From JBFGFX01 sp965232455 (lineage in GTDB: Bacteria; Pseudomonadota; Gammaproteobacteria; Steroidobacterales; Woeseiaceae), in contig OZ246981.1 in NCBI GenBank assembly GCA_965232455.1, positions 2,914,001 through 2,978,000 on the forward strand: DNA of 64,000 bases, written 5' to 3'. The notes beneath the pieces are model-generated. The model was not told where the DNA came from. It did not search any database and worked only from the letters and a program-made list of their open reading frames with translations. Shown one piece after another: positions 32,992-43,900 of the stretch. Each line of letters starts with the position of its first letter. Positions within the stretch are counted from its first letter, which is position 1. A program made the position numbers and the translations under genes.

Positions 32992-35900
32992 ATGGCCGCG
33001 AAACACCCGACCGATCGGGGCGCTCCCGACGAGCATGCACAAGTGACCGGAGGATTCGTCGATCTTTCCGGCGAGCGCTACTATTCGATCAGAAACGTCG
33101 ACAGGATGCCGCCGTTCTTTGTCAGCGTCATCTCGAGCGACGATCACTGGCTGTTCGTCTCGTCGACCGGCGGCCTTTCGGCGGGCCGTGTGTCACCGGA
33201 GACCGTGTTGTTTCCCTACGTCACGGTCGACAAGATTCACGATTCGACGACACATACCGGCAGCCTCACGATGCTCCGGGTCCGCATCGGCGACGAATGG
33301 CACGACTGGCACCCGTTCACTGCCGCACAAAACGGACGCCACGCAAGAAGTCGAAACCTCTACAAAAACACGCTCGGCAACAAACTTTGTTTCGAGGAGA
33401 TCAACCACGGTCTCGCACTCGCATTCCGGTACACCTGGCTTACCAGCGATCAATACGGGTTTGTCCGGCAGTGTGAACTTCACAACCTGGGCGAGCGCGC
33501 CGTGCAGATCGACGTGGCGGATGGCCTGCAGAACATCCTGCCCGCTGGAACGCCTCGATTTACGCAGACCAATTCGAGCAACCTGGTGGACGCGTACAAG
33601 TGGACGGAGCTCGACAAGACCTCGGGTCTCGCGCTGTTTACGCTCTATTCGGGGATTACGGACCGCGCCGAACCGCGTGAATCCCTGCGGGCCAACGTGG
33701 CGTACTGCCTGGGTCTGGACAAGCCGACGGTGCTGATTTCGTCCGAGCAGCTACAGCGATTCAGGAGCGGTGAGGAACCGGCCGAAGAGACCCTGAAGCG
33801 CGGCATCCGCGGGGCGTTCATCGTCAATACGGAATTGATTCTCGAACCCGGCTCCGCCCGACGATGGCAGATCGTCGCCAACACCGAGCAGACCCAGGGG
33901 CAGGTCGTCGATCTGCGGCACGAACTCGCCAAGCCCGAGTCTCTCGCAATAGCGATACGCGAATCGATCGACAGGGGTTCCGACACGCTTGCGCGCATCA
34001 TGGCGAGCGGTGACGCCTTCCAGGTGACGGCGGAGGAAACCGTTGCTGCTCATCACTACGCCAACGTACAGTTCAACGTCCTGCGTGGCGGCGTGTTCGC
34101 CGATCAGCACCACGTCGGCGCGCACGATCTGCGTCACACGATCAAAGTGTTCAACCGCGGCGTGTACGAAAACAACCGGGATCTGCTCGAGGGTATGCCG
34201 GACCGGCTGACGACGGCGGAGCTTCTCGAATTCACGCGCCGGGCCGGAGACCCCCAGCTGCAACGACTGTGCTACGAATACCTGCCGATCACGTTCGGCC
34301 GCCGTCACGGCGACCCGAGCCGGCCCTGGAATCAGTTCGCGATCCGTTTACGCGACGGGCGTGGGGATCCGCTGCTGTCCTACGAAGGCAACTGGCGCGA
34401 CATCTTTCAGAATTGGGAAGCGCTCGCCTTGAGCTTCCCCGAGTTCATCGAGAGCATGGTCGCCAAGTTCGTCAACGCCTCGACCGTCGACGGCTACAAC
34501 CCGTATCGGATCACCAAGGACGGTATCGACTGGGAGGTCGAGGACCCCGAAGATCCGTGGAGCTACATCGGCTACTGGGGCGATCATCAGATCATCTACC
34601 TGCTGAAGCTCCTGGAGCTGTCCCGAAATTTCCATCCGCAGCGCCTCGGGGAGCTCCTGCATCAGCCCCTCTTCTGTTATGCAAACGTCCCGTATCGCAT
34701 CCGCCCGTTCGAGGCGCTGCTCGACGATCCGAAGGCCACCGTCGACTACGACGAGGCGCTGGCGAAGCGCATCGAGCAACGCGTTGCCGCCATCGGGGCG
34801 GACGGCAAGCTGCTCCTCGAATCGAACGACCGTGTGTACCAGGTCAACCTCCTCGAGAAACTGCTGGTACCGTTGCTCTCCAAGCTCGGCAACCTCGTCA
34901 TCGACGGCGGCATCTGGATGAACACGCAGCGGCCGGAGTGGAACGACGCCAACAACGCCCTCGTCGGTCAGGGCCTGTCGATGGTTACGCTCTATTATCT
35001 GAGACGTTACGTTTGTTTTGTCGATGGGCTGCTGGCCGCGGAGGTCGGTACGGAACTATCGGCCGAAGTGGCGCGATGGCTCGCAGAGACCGCGGCCGTG
35101 CTCCGGAATGTCGCACCATCTCTCGGCGCCGGACCCGTCAGTCCGGCGCTACGCCTAGAGGCCCTTACACGGCTCGGCGAGGCCGCGGGCCGCTATCGTC
35201 AGACTGTCTACGATCAGGAAGGCTACTCGGACAAGGTCGACCGGCCGACGGCGGAGATACGGTCCATGCTCGTCGATGCGCTGGCGGCGATCGACCACAG
35301 CATCGGCACGAATCGCCGGGACGACGAGCTTTATCATGCCTACAATCTGCTGGACCTCAAAGCGGATGGGATTCACCTGGAAAGGCTCTACCCGATGCTG
35401 GAGGGCCAGGTCTCTGCGCTGAGCGCAGGATCGATTGCGCCGGACGAGGCGGTCGCGGTGCTCGAGGCGCTGTTTCAGAGCGACGTTTATCGCCCCGATC
35501 AGGACAGCTTCATGCTCTATCCCGACAGGGAACTGCCGACGTTCCTGGAAAAGAATCGAATACCGCCCGATGACCTGGAAGCGGTCCCGCTGCTCGGGCG
35601 CCTCCTCGATGCGGGCGACGGCAGAATCGTGATGAGGGACGCGGACGGCAGCTATCGCTTCAACGCTGATTTGGTCAGCGGCAGAAAGCTCAGCGCGGCG
35701 CTGGATGAGCTTGTCACAGTGTACGGCGACGCCGTCGAGTCGGCGCGACGACCGCTGGCCGATCTTTACGAGAAAGTCTTCAACCACCAGGCGTTTACCG
35801 GCCGGTCCGGCACGATGTTCGGCTTCGAGGGCCTGGGCTGCGTGTACTGGCATATGGTCGCGAAGCTGCTGCTTGCCGTGCAGGAGAATTTTTTTATTGC

Positions 35901-36468
35901 CGTGGATCGCGGGCTCGACACAACGACACTCGGGCGCCTTGGCAGTCTGTACTATCGCGTGCGGCAGGGCATCGGCTTCAACAAAACGCCGGCCGAGTTC
36001 GGGGCATTCCCGACCGACCCCTATTCGCACTCGCCGAAGCACTCGGGCGCCCGGCAGCCCGGCATGACCGGCCAGGTCAAGGAAGAGATCCTGACCCGAT
36101 TCGGAGAACTCGGTGTGCGCGTCTCGGACGGCGGGATCCGATTCGTCCCACGCCTGTTGAGGCCGCAGGAGTTCGTGGCGCGCTCGCAGCCGCTGCGCTA
36201 CGTCGACGTCGACAACAACTGGGCCACCGCGGAGGTGCCGGACCGCGGTCTCGGATTCACCTGGTGCCAGGTCCCGATCGTCTACACGCTCGGCGCCGGA
36301 GACGCACCGGAAATCGTCGCGACGATGGCCGATCGTGAGACGCTGACCTTCGAGACGCTCGAGCTGCCGCCGGAACGGAGCGCCGCCATCTTCGAGCGAA
36401 ACGGCGACGTTCGCCGCCTGAACGTCCGGATTCCGGCGGACATGTTATTCACCGATCAGCCCCGCTGA
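32992..36468 (+). CDS. Probable beta-1,3-glucan phosphorylase (GH149/GH161-like)
   Basis: 1158 residues from ATG 32992, no signal peptide, so cytoplasmic. It begins like GH94-clan phosphorylases (YYSIRNVDRMPPFFVSVISS, then HDSTTHTGSLTMLRV). It has a long (alpha/alpha)6-type region and the RPEWNDANNALVGQG loop near residues 643-657, equivalent to the D-W-N-D catalytic motif of GH94. Length, the N-terminal beta domain and the neighbours (GH16, GH17, GH3) fit the beta-1,3-glucan phosphorylases of GH149 or GH161, which release glucose 1-phosphate from laminari-oligosaccharides. The family number is an inference from layout, not from an alignment. Confidence 0.6.
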   Translation: MAAKHPTDRGAPDEHAQVTGGFVDLSGERYYSIRNVDRMPPFFVSVISSDDHWLFVSSTGGLSAGRVSPETVLFPYVTVDKIHDSTTHTGSLTMLRVRIGDEWHDWHPFTAAQNGRHARSRNLYKNTLGNKLCFEEINHGLALAFRYTWLTSDQYGFVRQCELHNLGERAVQIDVADGLQNILPAGTPRFTQTNSSNLVDAYKWTELDKTSGLALFTLYSGITDRAEPRESLRANVAYCLGLDKPTVLISSEQLQRFRSGEEPAEETLKRGIRGAFIVNTELILEPGSARRWQIVANTEQTQGQVVDLRHELAKPESLAIAIRESIDRGSDTLARIMASGDAFQVTAEETVAAHHYANVQFNVLRGGVFADQHHVGAHDLRHTIKVFNRGVYENNRDLLEGMPDRLTTAELLEFTRRAGDPQLQRLCYEYLPITFGRRHGDPSRPWNQFAIRLRDGRGDPLLSYEGNWRDIFQNWEALALSFPEFIESMVAKFVNASTVDGYNPYRITKDGIDWEVEDPEDPWSYIGYWGDHQIIYLLKLLELSRNFHPQRLGELLHQPLFCYANVPYRIRPFEALLDDPKATVDYDEALAKRIEQRVAAIGADGKLLLESNDRVYQVNLLEKLLVPLLSKLGNLVIDGGIWMNTQRPEWNDANNALVGQGLSMVTLYYLRRYVCFVDGLLAAEVGTELSAEVARWLAETAAVLRNVAPSLGAGPVSPALRLEALTRLGEAAGRYRQTVYDQEGYSDKVDRPTAEIRSMLVDALAAIDHSIGTNRRDDELYHAYNLLDLKADGIHLERLYPMLEGQVSALSAGSIAPDEAVAVLEALFQSDVYRPDQDSFMLYPDRELPTFLEKNRIPPDDLEAVPLLGRLLDAGDGRIVMRDADGSYRFNADLVSGRKLSAALDELVTVYGDAVESARRPLADLYEKVFNHQAFTGRSGTMFGFEGLGCVYWHMVAKLLLAVQENFFIAVDRGLDTTTLGRLGSLYYRVRQGIGFNKTPAEFGAFPTDPYSHSPKHSGARQPGMTGQVKEEILTRFGELGVRVSDGGIRFVPRLLRPQEFVARSQPLRYVDVDNNWATAEVPDRGLGFTWCQVPIVYTLGAGDAPEIVATMADRETLTFETLELPPERSAAIFERNGDVRRLNVRIPADMLFTDQPR

Positions 36469-36478
36469 AGGACCTGCA

Positions 36479-37366
36479 ATGTCGAACCTCTATCAACGGC
36501 GCCTGTCGCTCTCCGGTATCAATGCCGCGGATATGTCGCTCGAGGACCTCCGTTCGCTCGTCAGGCAGATGCTCGACGCGAAGATCCACGGAATCTCGTT
36601 CAGCCCCTATGTCGAAGGCCAGGGGCCCGGAACCCGGATCGGGGCGGAACAAATTGCCGACAGACTGGCCGTGATCCGACCCTGTGCGCAGTGGATTCGC
36701 ACGTTTTCCTGCAGTGAGGGCAACGAGCTGATCCCGGCGATTGCCAAGCGCGCGGGGCTCGGGACGATGGTCGGCGTCTGGCTGGACGACAACCGCGAGC
36801 AGAACGAGACCGAGCTGGCCAACGCCATCGAGATCGCAAGGGCCGGTCACGCCGATGTCCTCGGCGTCGGCAACGAGGTGCTCCTGCGGGGCGACCTGAC
36901 CGAAGACGAGATCCTCGACTACATCCGGCGAGCGAAGCACGGGGCGCCGGACGTGCCGGTCGGCTATGTGGATGCGTATTTCGAGTTCAACGACCATCCC
37001 CGGATTGCCGACGCCTGCGACGTCATTCTGGCCAACTGTTATCCGTTCTGGGAAGGCTGCCCCGCCGAGCACGCGCTTCTTTACATGAAGGAAATGTACC
37101 GGCGGGCGCAGCACGCCGCCAACGGCAAGAAGGTGATTGTCAGCGAGACCGGATGGCCGAACATCGGCACGCCCGAAGGCGGGGCCGTTCCGTCCGTCGA
37201 GAATGCGATCAAGTATTTTGTCGATACCTATCGCTGGGCGGAGGAAGAAGGCGTCGAGATCTTCTGGTTCTCGTCGTTCGACGAAGCCTGGAAGGTCGAC
37301 CGGGAGGGCGACGTCGGCGCCTACTGGGGCCTCTGGGACAAGGACGGCAATCCCAAGTACTTCTGA
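36479..37366 (+). CDS. GH17 family glycosidase (cytoplasmic form)
   Basis: 295 residues, no signal peptide. A TIM-barrel GH17 with acid/base Glu133 in LGVGNEVLLRG and nucleophile Glu223 in VIVSETGWPN. ILANCYPFWEG and WFSSFDEAWK follow the family pattern. It starts 10 bases after the phosphorylase stop. GH17 enzymes hydrolyse or transglycosylate beta-1,3-glucans; here it may trim or rebuild short oligosaccharides before phosphorolysis. It differs clearly from the GH17 pair at 37403 and 49189. Confidence 0.88.
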   Translation: MSNLYQRRLSLSGINAADMSLEDLRSLVRQMLDAKIHGISFSPYVEGQGPGTRIGAEQIADRLAVIRPCAQWIRTFSCSEGNELIPAIAKRAGLGTMVGVWLDDNREQNETELANAIEIARAGHADVLGVGNEVLLRGDLTEDEILDYIRRAKHGAPDVPVGYVDAYFEFNDHPRIADACDVILANCYPFWEGCPAEHALLYMKEMYRRAQHAANGKKVIVSETGWPNIGTPEGGAVPSVENAIKYFVDTYRWAEEEGVEIFWFSSFDEAWKVDREGDVGAYWGLWDKDGNPKYF

Positions 37367-37402
37367 CGGATCCGAAGACCTGGAAACCGAGCATCGCCCG
37401 CC

Positions 37403-38329
37403 ATGCACATCGAACACGGCAACGCCATTTGTTACTCCGGCTACCGCGACGGCCAGAGCCCGCATGCACAGAGCTACCCGTCCTACGGGGAGGTTCGCGA
37501 GGACCTGCTGATACTTGCCAGGAACTGGCAATACCTCCGTCTCTACGACTGCGGCCCGCATGCTGAAACCGTCCTCGACGTGATCCGCAGAGAAAGTCTG
37601 GATTTCAAGGTGATGCTGGGCCTCGACATGGCGGCGGAAATGAGCAATCCGCACTGCCCGTGGGGCGCCAATTTCAGCGACGAGGTCTTGTACGCAAACC
37701 GTCAGGCCAACGGAGCGGAAGCGCGCCGGCTGGTCGCCCTTGCCGGAGAATTCGACGACATCGTGTTTTCGGTGTCCGTCGGCAACGAGGCCACCGTCGA
37801 ATGGACGGATCACATGGTACCGGTCGAAAGCCTGATCGGGTACGTGCGAGACGTGAAGCGGGAGATCGACCAGCCCGTCACCTTTTGCGAAAACTACGTG
37901 CCCTGGACCTACAAGCTCGCCGCGCTCGCCGACGAACTGGACTTCATCGCCGTGCACACCTACCCGGCGTGGGAATACCGCTCCATTCACGACGCTCTCG
38001 AATACACCAAGGAGAACTACCGCTCGGTGGTCGATCGGTATCCTGGAAAACCCGTCGTCATTACCGAAGCCGGATGGACGACAGCCGCCAACGGGCGCGG
38101 TATCGAGCCCCACAATGCATCGCCGGAACTGCAGGCTCAATATTACGAGCAGCTGATCGAATGGACGACAGCCGAGAGAATCCTCACCTTCGTTTTCGAG
38201 GCGTTCGACGAGCCCTGGAAAGGTTCGCCCGACCCGTTGGAACCGGAGAAACACTGGGGCTTGTTCAACGTCGACCGCACGCCGAAACTCGTCATGCGGG
38301 ACCTGTATTCCGACCTGAGCCTCGATTGA
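37403..38329 (+). CDS. GH17-like glycosidase
   Basis: 308 residues without a signal peptide. Acid/base Glu129 in VSVGNEATVEW and nucleophile Glu222 in VVITEAGWTT. Strong similarity to the lipoprotein at 49189: both have AVHTYPAWE or GVHTYPAWE, FEAFDEPWKG(S/N)PD and EKHWGLF.VDRTPK. One copy is thus cytoplasmic and the other membrane-anchored. Last gene of the plus-strand operon; 62 bases separate it from the converging minus-strand operon. Confidence 0.85.
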   Translation: MHIEHGNAICYSGYRDGQSPHAQSYPSYGEVREDLLILARNWQYLRLYDCGPHAETVLDVIRRESLDFKVMLGLDMAAEMSNPHCPWGANFSDEVLYANRQANGAEARRLVALAGEFDDIVFSVSVGNEATVEWTDHMVPVESLIGYVRDVKREIDQPVTFCENYVPWTYKLAALADELDFIAVHTYPAWEYRSIHDALEYTKENYRSVVDRYPGKPVVITEAGWTTAANGRGIEPHNASPELQAQYYEQLIEWTTAERILTFVFEAFDEPWKGSPDPLEPEKHWGLFNVDRTPKLVMRDLYSDLSLD

Positions 38330-38391
38330 CGATCAGCGTCGCGGGCGCGCGTCACCCCGGGAAGATCGGAGCAGTCACGCAGCGCTGAATT

Positions 38392-40214
38392 TCAGCGCAC
38401 GTAACGAATCCGGTCGATGTAGATCGTAACCGGCGTGCGGCGACCGGTCAGCGTGACGACAAAACCCGTCTTGATGGAAGACAGATCGAGTCGCTTCAGG
38501 GGAATCCGGTAGCGCCGCCAGGCGCGAGCCAGCTCGATTCCCTCGAGCTTGGCGACCGCCGAATCCCGGTAGGGCGTATCGTCCTCCAGCAATCCGACGC
38601 CGAAGCTTACTTTCTCGCCACCGTACTGGCCGCGCGCCCAGAGTTCGAGTGCGGACGCCCCGGTCAGGTCGTATCCGCCGTCCTGTTCGCCCCAGTTGTT
38701 CGGTGGATGCTGCCAGGCCACGCCGACCCAGCCGAACGTACCTTCATAGCGCAATCGGATGCTGTTGTTTCCCGAGTACACCTGCTCCGTCGACGTGCCG
38801 TCGAGCGCCAGATGCTCCGTCGCGCCCATCCATCCCGACGGCGCCCAAGGCATGCCGTCGAACCCGTCGTCGTATACCGGAAACGGCAACGGCGTCCGGC
38901 GCTCACCCTCGACGAGGAGCGGTATGTTGGCGGTAGCCGCGTTGCCGGCCTCGTCGTACACATAATAAAAGAGTCGGTAGGGGCCCGGCTGATCCGGCAT
39001 TCGGATTCCTGCGCCGTCGACGCGTTCACTGAATATGGCGCCTTCCACCGACGGCAGCTCGGGCCTGAAATCCCCGCCCGTCAGGTATTCGGCGGACTCC
39101 GGCCGCAGCACCCATCGTGCTCTGAGCGAGCCGCCCTCCGGATCCCTTGCAGCAGCGCGGACGCGTATTTCGCCGCCGGGCTCCCCGCGGACCGCACCCT
39201 CGACGTCGAGCGGTTCGACGACGGGCACCAAATTTTTGGGCGGACTGCCCGACCAGAGCTCCGTCATTGCATCCACGGCGCCCAGCCGAGCGCCGTCGTC
39301 CAGCCACATCCCGAACCAGGTCGAGGTTGCCTCCATCTTGTGGCCCCACAGAAACGCATACGAGCCCAGCGCAATGTCGGACTGGTCAAGGATGCCCTGC
39401 CGGTAGCTTTGCGGTAGAACTCGGCTTTCTGGGTGCTGGTCTGTTCGTAGGGCGCGCCCCACTCGGTCGCCCCGGTTTCCCAGGGCCCGACCGGCCCGAA
39501 CTCGGTGATGATGAAGGGCTTCGTTGCACCGCCGGCGCGCAGCCGCTCGTGCACGATGGGCGCGCCGCCGTACGCGTTGACGCCGTGTATGTCGATGGCC
39601 GGGCTGCGCCGGTGCACGAAATCGATACGCTCGCCATGTACGAAGGTGGTCACCGTCATCGTCGGGTGATTCGAGTCAAGTTCCTTAACCATGGCCGCGA
39701 TGTCGTTGACCGCGCGCCAGATTGCCGGGTTGCCGCCTTCGTCGAAACCCTCCATCTCGTTGCCGACGCCCCACAGCAACAACGCAGGATGGTCCTTGTA
39801 GCGCTCTACGATGCCGCGCGCCCTATCGAGTTGCGCGGCGACCTGTCCCGGATCGTCGTAGTCGAAGCCGTGGCGCTCGTGCCCGAGCCATATGCCGACG
39901 GTCACGGTCATGCCCAGCGCATGAGCCTCGTCGAGAATCGTGCCAACGTCATCGGCGCCGCGAACGTTTTCGGCATCCCAGGTGCGGATCGAGTTCGCCC
40001 CGGCCGCGGCAAGCTGTTCCAGTGAATGGGTGCCGCCGGCGCCGCGGATAAAATACGGCTCGCCGCCACGAAGCAGCCGCCAACCCTGTTCCGTCTTCTC
40101 GAGTTCGACGGGTATGGCCTGTGACATCACGGCGTCGCTGAATAGCAAGGGCCCTGCAACGAGCAGGGCCCTGACGAGTCTGGAAACAAAGAAAAGACCG
40201 GATTTGGCGACCAT
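38392..40214 (-). pseudogene. GH-A clan glycoside hydrolase with C-terminal CBM, split by a frameshift
   Basis: Two frames join into one gene. The 5' part (40214 to about 39408) has a signal peptide (VRALLVAGPLLFS), FIRGAGGTHS, a TIM barrel with acid/base Glu in WGVGNEMEGF and nucleophile Glu in FIITEFGPVGPW. The 3' part continues with YRQGILDQSDIALGSYAFLW, then an Ig-like domain and a jelly-roll CBM ending TIYIDRIRYVR. The switch falls at an A run (T run on the plus strand, 39408-39410), and one extra base would restore reading. It is either a real inactivation or a base-call error. The start overlaps the preceding lipoprotein stop (TGATG). Likely role: beta-glucan hydrolysis outside the cytoplasm. 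Confidence 0.75.
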
Positions 40215-40969
40215 CACTCGATAACGGATACCACGCCATCGTCGAAATTGGGCGGATTGGCGGGCTGGTAAGTGTATCCCCAATCGAGTAAAACGCCGAG
40301 CACGAGAATGGGGTCGCCTTCTACGAGCCGCAGGAAGCCGGTCGCGTCCGTTCGATAGAGATTGTCGGCGGTCAGCTCGTTGAGCGGGACCGGGAACGGA
40401 ACCGGTATCCCGTCGGGGCTGGCCGCGGGACAGCAGGTGAACACCGTTACCGAACCAAAAAAGTTATCCAGCACGGAGCGGTAAGCGCGGAGCGCCTGCT
40501 CGCGCACAATCTCGTCTGTCGACAGAACATTGCTATTGGCGTCGAACAGTTCGTGCAGTGCAAGCGCCGTGTTGAACTGATTTTCTCCCGTAGGCCGTCG
40601 CGCCAGCGCCGTCGCCCAGAAATAGAATCGCGCCTTTGCGCCCTGCGGTCCCGGAGGAATCGAGTTGAACAGCTCGAACTTGTTCTCCCCATCCGGATTG
40701 TTCTCGTCGAATTCGATGATCGTCGTCGTCGCGAACGGATTTTCCGGATCGTCGAGGACGCAGGTCTCCTGATTGATGCCAACATCGGCGCAATGCAAAT
40801 TCAGCACGACGTCCGTCGGCAACACGATAGTGCTGATCAGCTCACCGTCATTCGCATCGCGCTCCTCGCTCGCCTCACAGCCATACAGCATAAGAGCGGC
40901 GCCGAGCAGCGCGCCAACGAGACCTCTGGTCAAAGCCGGCTGAGCCGTATATCGATTCTTGATTCTCAT
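40214..40969 (-). CDS. Lipoprotein of unknown function in the glucan operon
   Basis: 251 residues with a lipobox (ALMLYGCEASEE). It has paired cysteines (HCADVGINQETCVLDD; VFTCCPAAS), a region about solute release (GPQGAKARFYFWATALARRP), and ends LDWGYTYQPANPPNFDDGVV. No family is recognised. It lies 30 bases after the hydrolase-barrel fusion and is translationally coupled to the next hydrolase, so it may be a partner of the barrel on the outer membrane. Confidence 0.65.
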   Translation of the reverse strand: MRIKNRYTAQPALTRGLVGALLGAALMLYGCEASEERDANDGELISTIVLPTDVVLNLHCADVGINQETCVLDDPENPFATTTIIEFDENNPDGENKFELFNSIPPGPQGAKARFYFWATALARRPTGENQFNTALALHELFDANSNVLSTDEIVREQALRAYRSVLDNFFGSVTVFTCCPAASPDGIPVPFPVPLNELTADNLYRTDATGFLRLVEGDPILVLGVLLDWGYTYQPANPPNFDDGVVSVIE

Positions 40970-40999
40970 AGTCTTAACCTCGGCTAGGCTTGCTTCGCC

Positions 41000-43900
41000 C
41001 TAGAAATTGTAGGTGAAGTAAACGAGCGTCAGGAACGTGTAGTCGTTTTCCCCATCCTGAAACTCGACGTCAAGCGAGTTCTCGTCGCTCGTCCGGTAGG
41101 TCGTCCGAATACCGATGCGCGTTGCCGTCTGCTCTGCAACCGCGTTCGAGACGATTCCGAAGCCCTCACCCAGCCAATACGAATAATCGAGCTGTACCTG
41201 TTCCGGATAGGTAATGTTGAACTGACGGAAGAAGTCGTAGGGCGCCCAGGCATCCTGGAAATAGTAACCGGTGAGCGTGTGCCGCCCGTCGCCCCAGATG
41301 GCCCGGCCGTTCAGCTGCCAGAACTTGCGGGTTCCGCCGGCCGGATCACCCGTCGACTGGTCAAAACCGCGAGTCACCCTGAAGATGTACCGGTTGTTGT
41401 TCCGGGTATTCCAGACCATCCGGCTGGACAACGACCAGATGTCCTCGGCCGGCAGTCCCACACCGAACGGGGCATTGGCGCTGATGGGCTCGAAGAAGAA
41501 CAGGTTCGAGTCCGTGGACGTCGGAAACTCCGTGTAGGTACCGCCAATGTTGAACGCAAAGCTCGCGTCCTCCCGCCAGTCGTTGTCCCAATCGTAAAAC
41601 GGCGTCGCGCCAGTCGGGTCCCAGGTGAAATACAGTTCCGCCGAGCGAGCTTCGCGATTGTCGAGCACCGCGAACGGATCGTCGTCCCGGTTCCTCGGAT
41701 CGACACCGGGATTCAGAACGCCGCCGACGATCTCTGGCTCGATGAACGGATTGGCATGCACGAGATTGTCGCGATACAGCAGCCGCGGAAAGATCATCAG
41801 GTTGCCGAAGAACATCTGCATGCCGAGTTCGTACTCGCGCCGGTTGCCCAGGCCTGAATACGGCAGGCGGCTGGGATCGGTGACACCGTAAACCGTGTGG
41901 TGCTGGCCGCCTTCGGCAACGAGACCGGCGTGCTGTGCGGCGAGATACGTCTGTGCGCCGAATAGCGGGAAAGACAGTTTGGCCTTGATGCCCAGAGTGT
42001 CCTCGAATCCGATTTCGTCGAGGAAGATATTGCCCTCCCTGTCAACACGGTCGAAGGTCTCGTCGATTCGCTCGGGCGCCGAGATGATGCCGCCAAGCTC
42101 GAGCTCCCAGCCGTTGGCGAACTCCTTGTTCGCATACAGTGTCGTCTGTCTGGACTGGCGAAGCGTCGCCTGGGTGAAGTTTGCGCCCTGTCCCAGCCGG
42201 GAAACGTCTTCGGAATGAATGAACGTCCAGTCGATCTTGCCGAGCCGGAAATCATACTTGATGATGAACTTCGGGTTGGCGCCCCAGTAGACTTCGGGGC
42301 CCGCGAGGATCTTCAGGCCCGCCCACTTGCCCTTTCCCTCGAACTCCACGCCCTGCGGCGCCTTGGCGTCCCATACGTCGATGCCGATGATGTCGGTCGC
42401 CTCCCGGACCAAACCGAAGAAGTCGCCCTCGAAGCCCCAGTGGAAGCGCGGCGTGTGATAGAAGCCCGTGATGTCGAAGCTTTCGCCCTGATACGTTGCC
42501 TCGAAGTCGTAAATTTCGACACGCTCGCGATCCTCGAGCGTCACCGCCTGCTCGAGCACCTCGACATCGCCGCCGAAGATCGGCGTCTCCGTCTCCGTGC
42601 GGATCGTCAGCGGCAGACCCCGGTCGCCATAACTGAATTCAAGAGGACGTTTCCTGGCCACGTTGCCCAGAATGTTCAGGCTCATTTGACCTTGGAGGCT
42701 GTCGGTCGGCTGAAAGCCGAAATCGAGGAACACTCTCTGCCCGTCGGAGAACTCGACGCCGTCTTCCCCGAACTCGTCGATGTCCTGCTCGAGCCCGCGG
42801 AGGGCGAACTCGGCCTCGAAACGGCCACCGGTGAAATAGAGTTTTTTGCTTTGCTCGTTACTGTCCGCCTTCAGCTTCTCGACGTCACCTTTGAGCGCGA
42901 GGAACGGCAGGTCCATGCTCGCGAACGCGACGTCGATCTCGCCTTTATTCGCCGTATATGGGTCGATGCTGAAGACTTCGGTGAGCACGTCGTAGGCCAT
43001 GCGGGGCCGGGCGGTATACACACCGTCGGAGTTCGCCAGGCCCAGCGCCATGACACCAAACCACTCCTCGTTCATGTTGTTCTCGCCTTCGGCCCAGTCG
43101 AATAAGTACGCCTGGTTCGACCAGGAAGCGTTGGTGTCCTGTATATCCAGCCTCTCGATTTGCAGGTACTTCCACCATTCGTCGCGCCACTCGAAGACGA
43201 ACGCGCCAATCGCGTTGCCCTCCTCGCCGTTGCCGGCCGATTTGTGGTACATCTCCTGCCACTGATCCTTCAGGATCACGGCCTGGGAGTACTGGTCCTC
43301 CTGGAATTCCCGGGCGTTGAACGCATCGCTGCCGAACTCGAAAAATACAACCGGCATATCGAGGATCTGGTCGACCCGGGCCCAAAGATCGGTGAAGCTC
43401 GGGCCGCGATACACATTGCTGCCGAGAATGTCGAGGGACGGCATCAGTTCCTCGATCAGATCAATGTACTGAATATCACCGTTGACGATCGTGAACAGGT
43501 GATCGGGGGCGATGCGCTTGCCCTCGGCGATCACTTCCTCGAACAGGCTGTAAAGAAAGCGCGCCTTGGCCGTGTTCTGCTCGCCTACCGGCAGGTTCTC
43601 GATCTCGAAACTCGACCATGACAGACCGTAGTTGCTCTCGTTGCCGAAGGCGAACATGAGCACGCCCGGCGTGTCCTTGTAGCGGCGCACGAAGTCCGCC
43701 ATGTCCCGCTTCAACGTCTCGCGCGTCAGCGGATCCGAGTAGTCGGTGAATGGCACCCACTTGCCGCCTACGGTGTAACCGTAGCGACCCATCAACGGGT
43801 TGATCACCGTCATGATGCCGTGCTCGCGGTAGACATACTCGACCCACTCCGGCGGAAGCATGGTAAAACTGCGAATCGTATTGATGCCGGCGGCCTTCAT

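Noticed and set aside
36449..38254. 600-codon minus-strand frame over the two GH17 genes
   Set aside because: The plus-strand frames carry both catalytic Glu motifs; the antisense frame shows no family.
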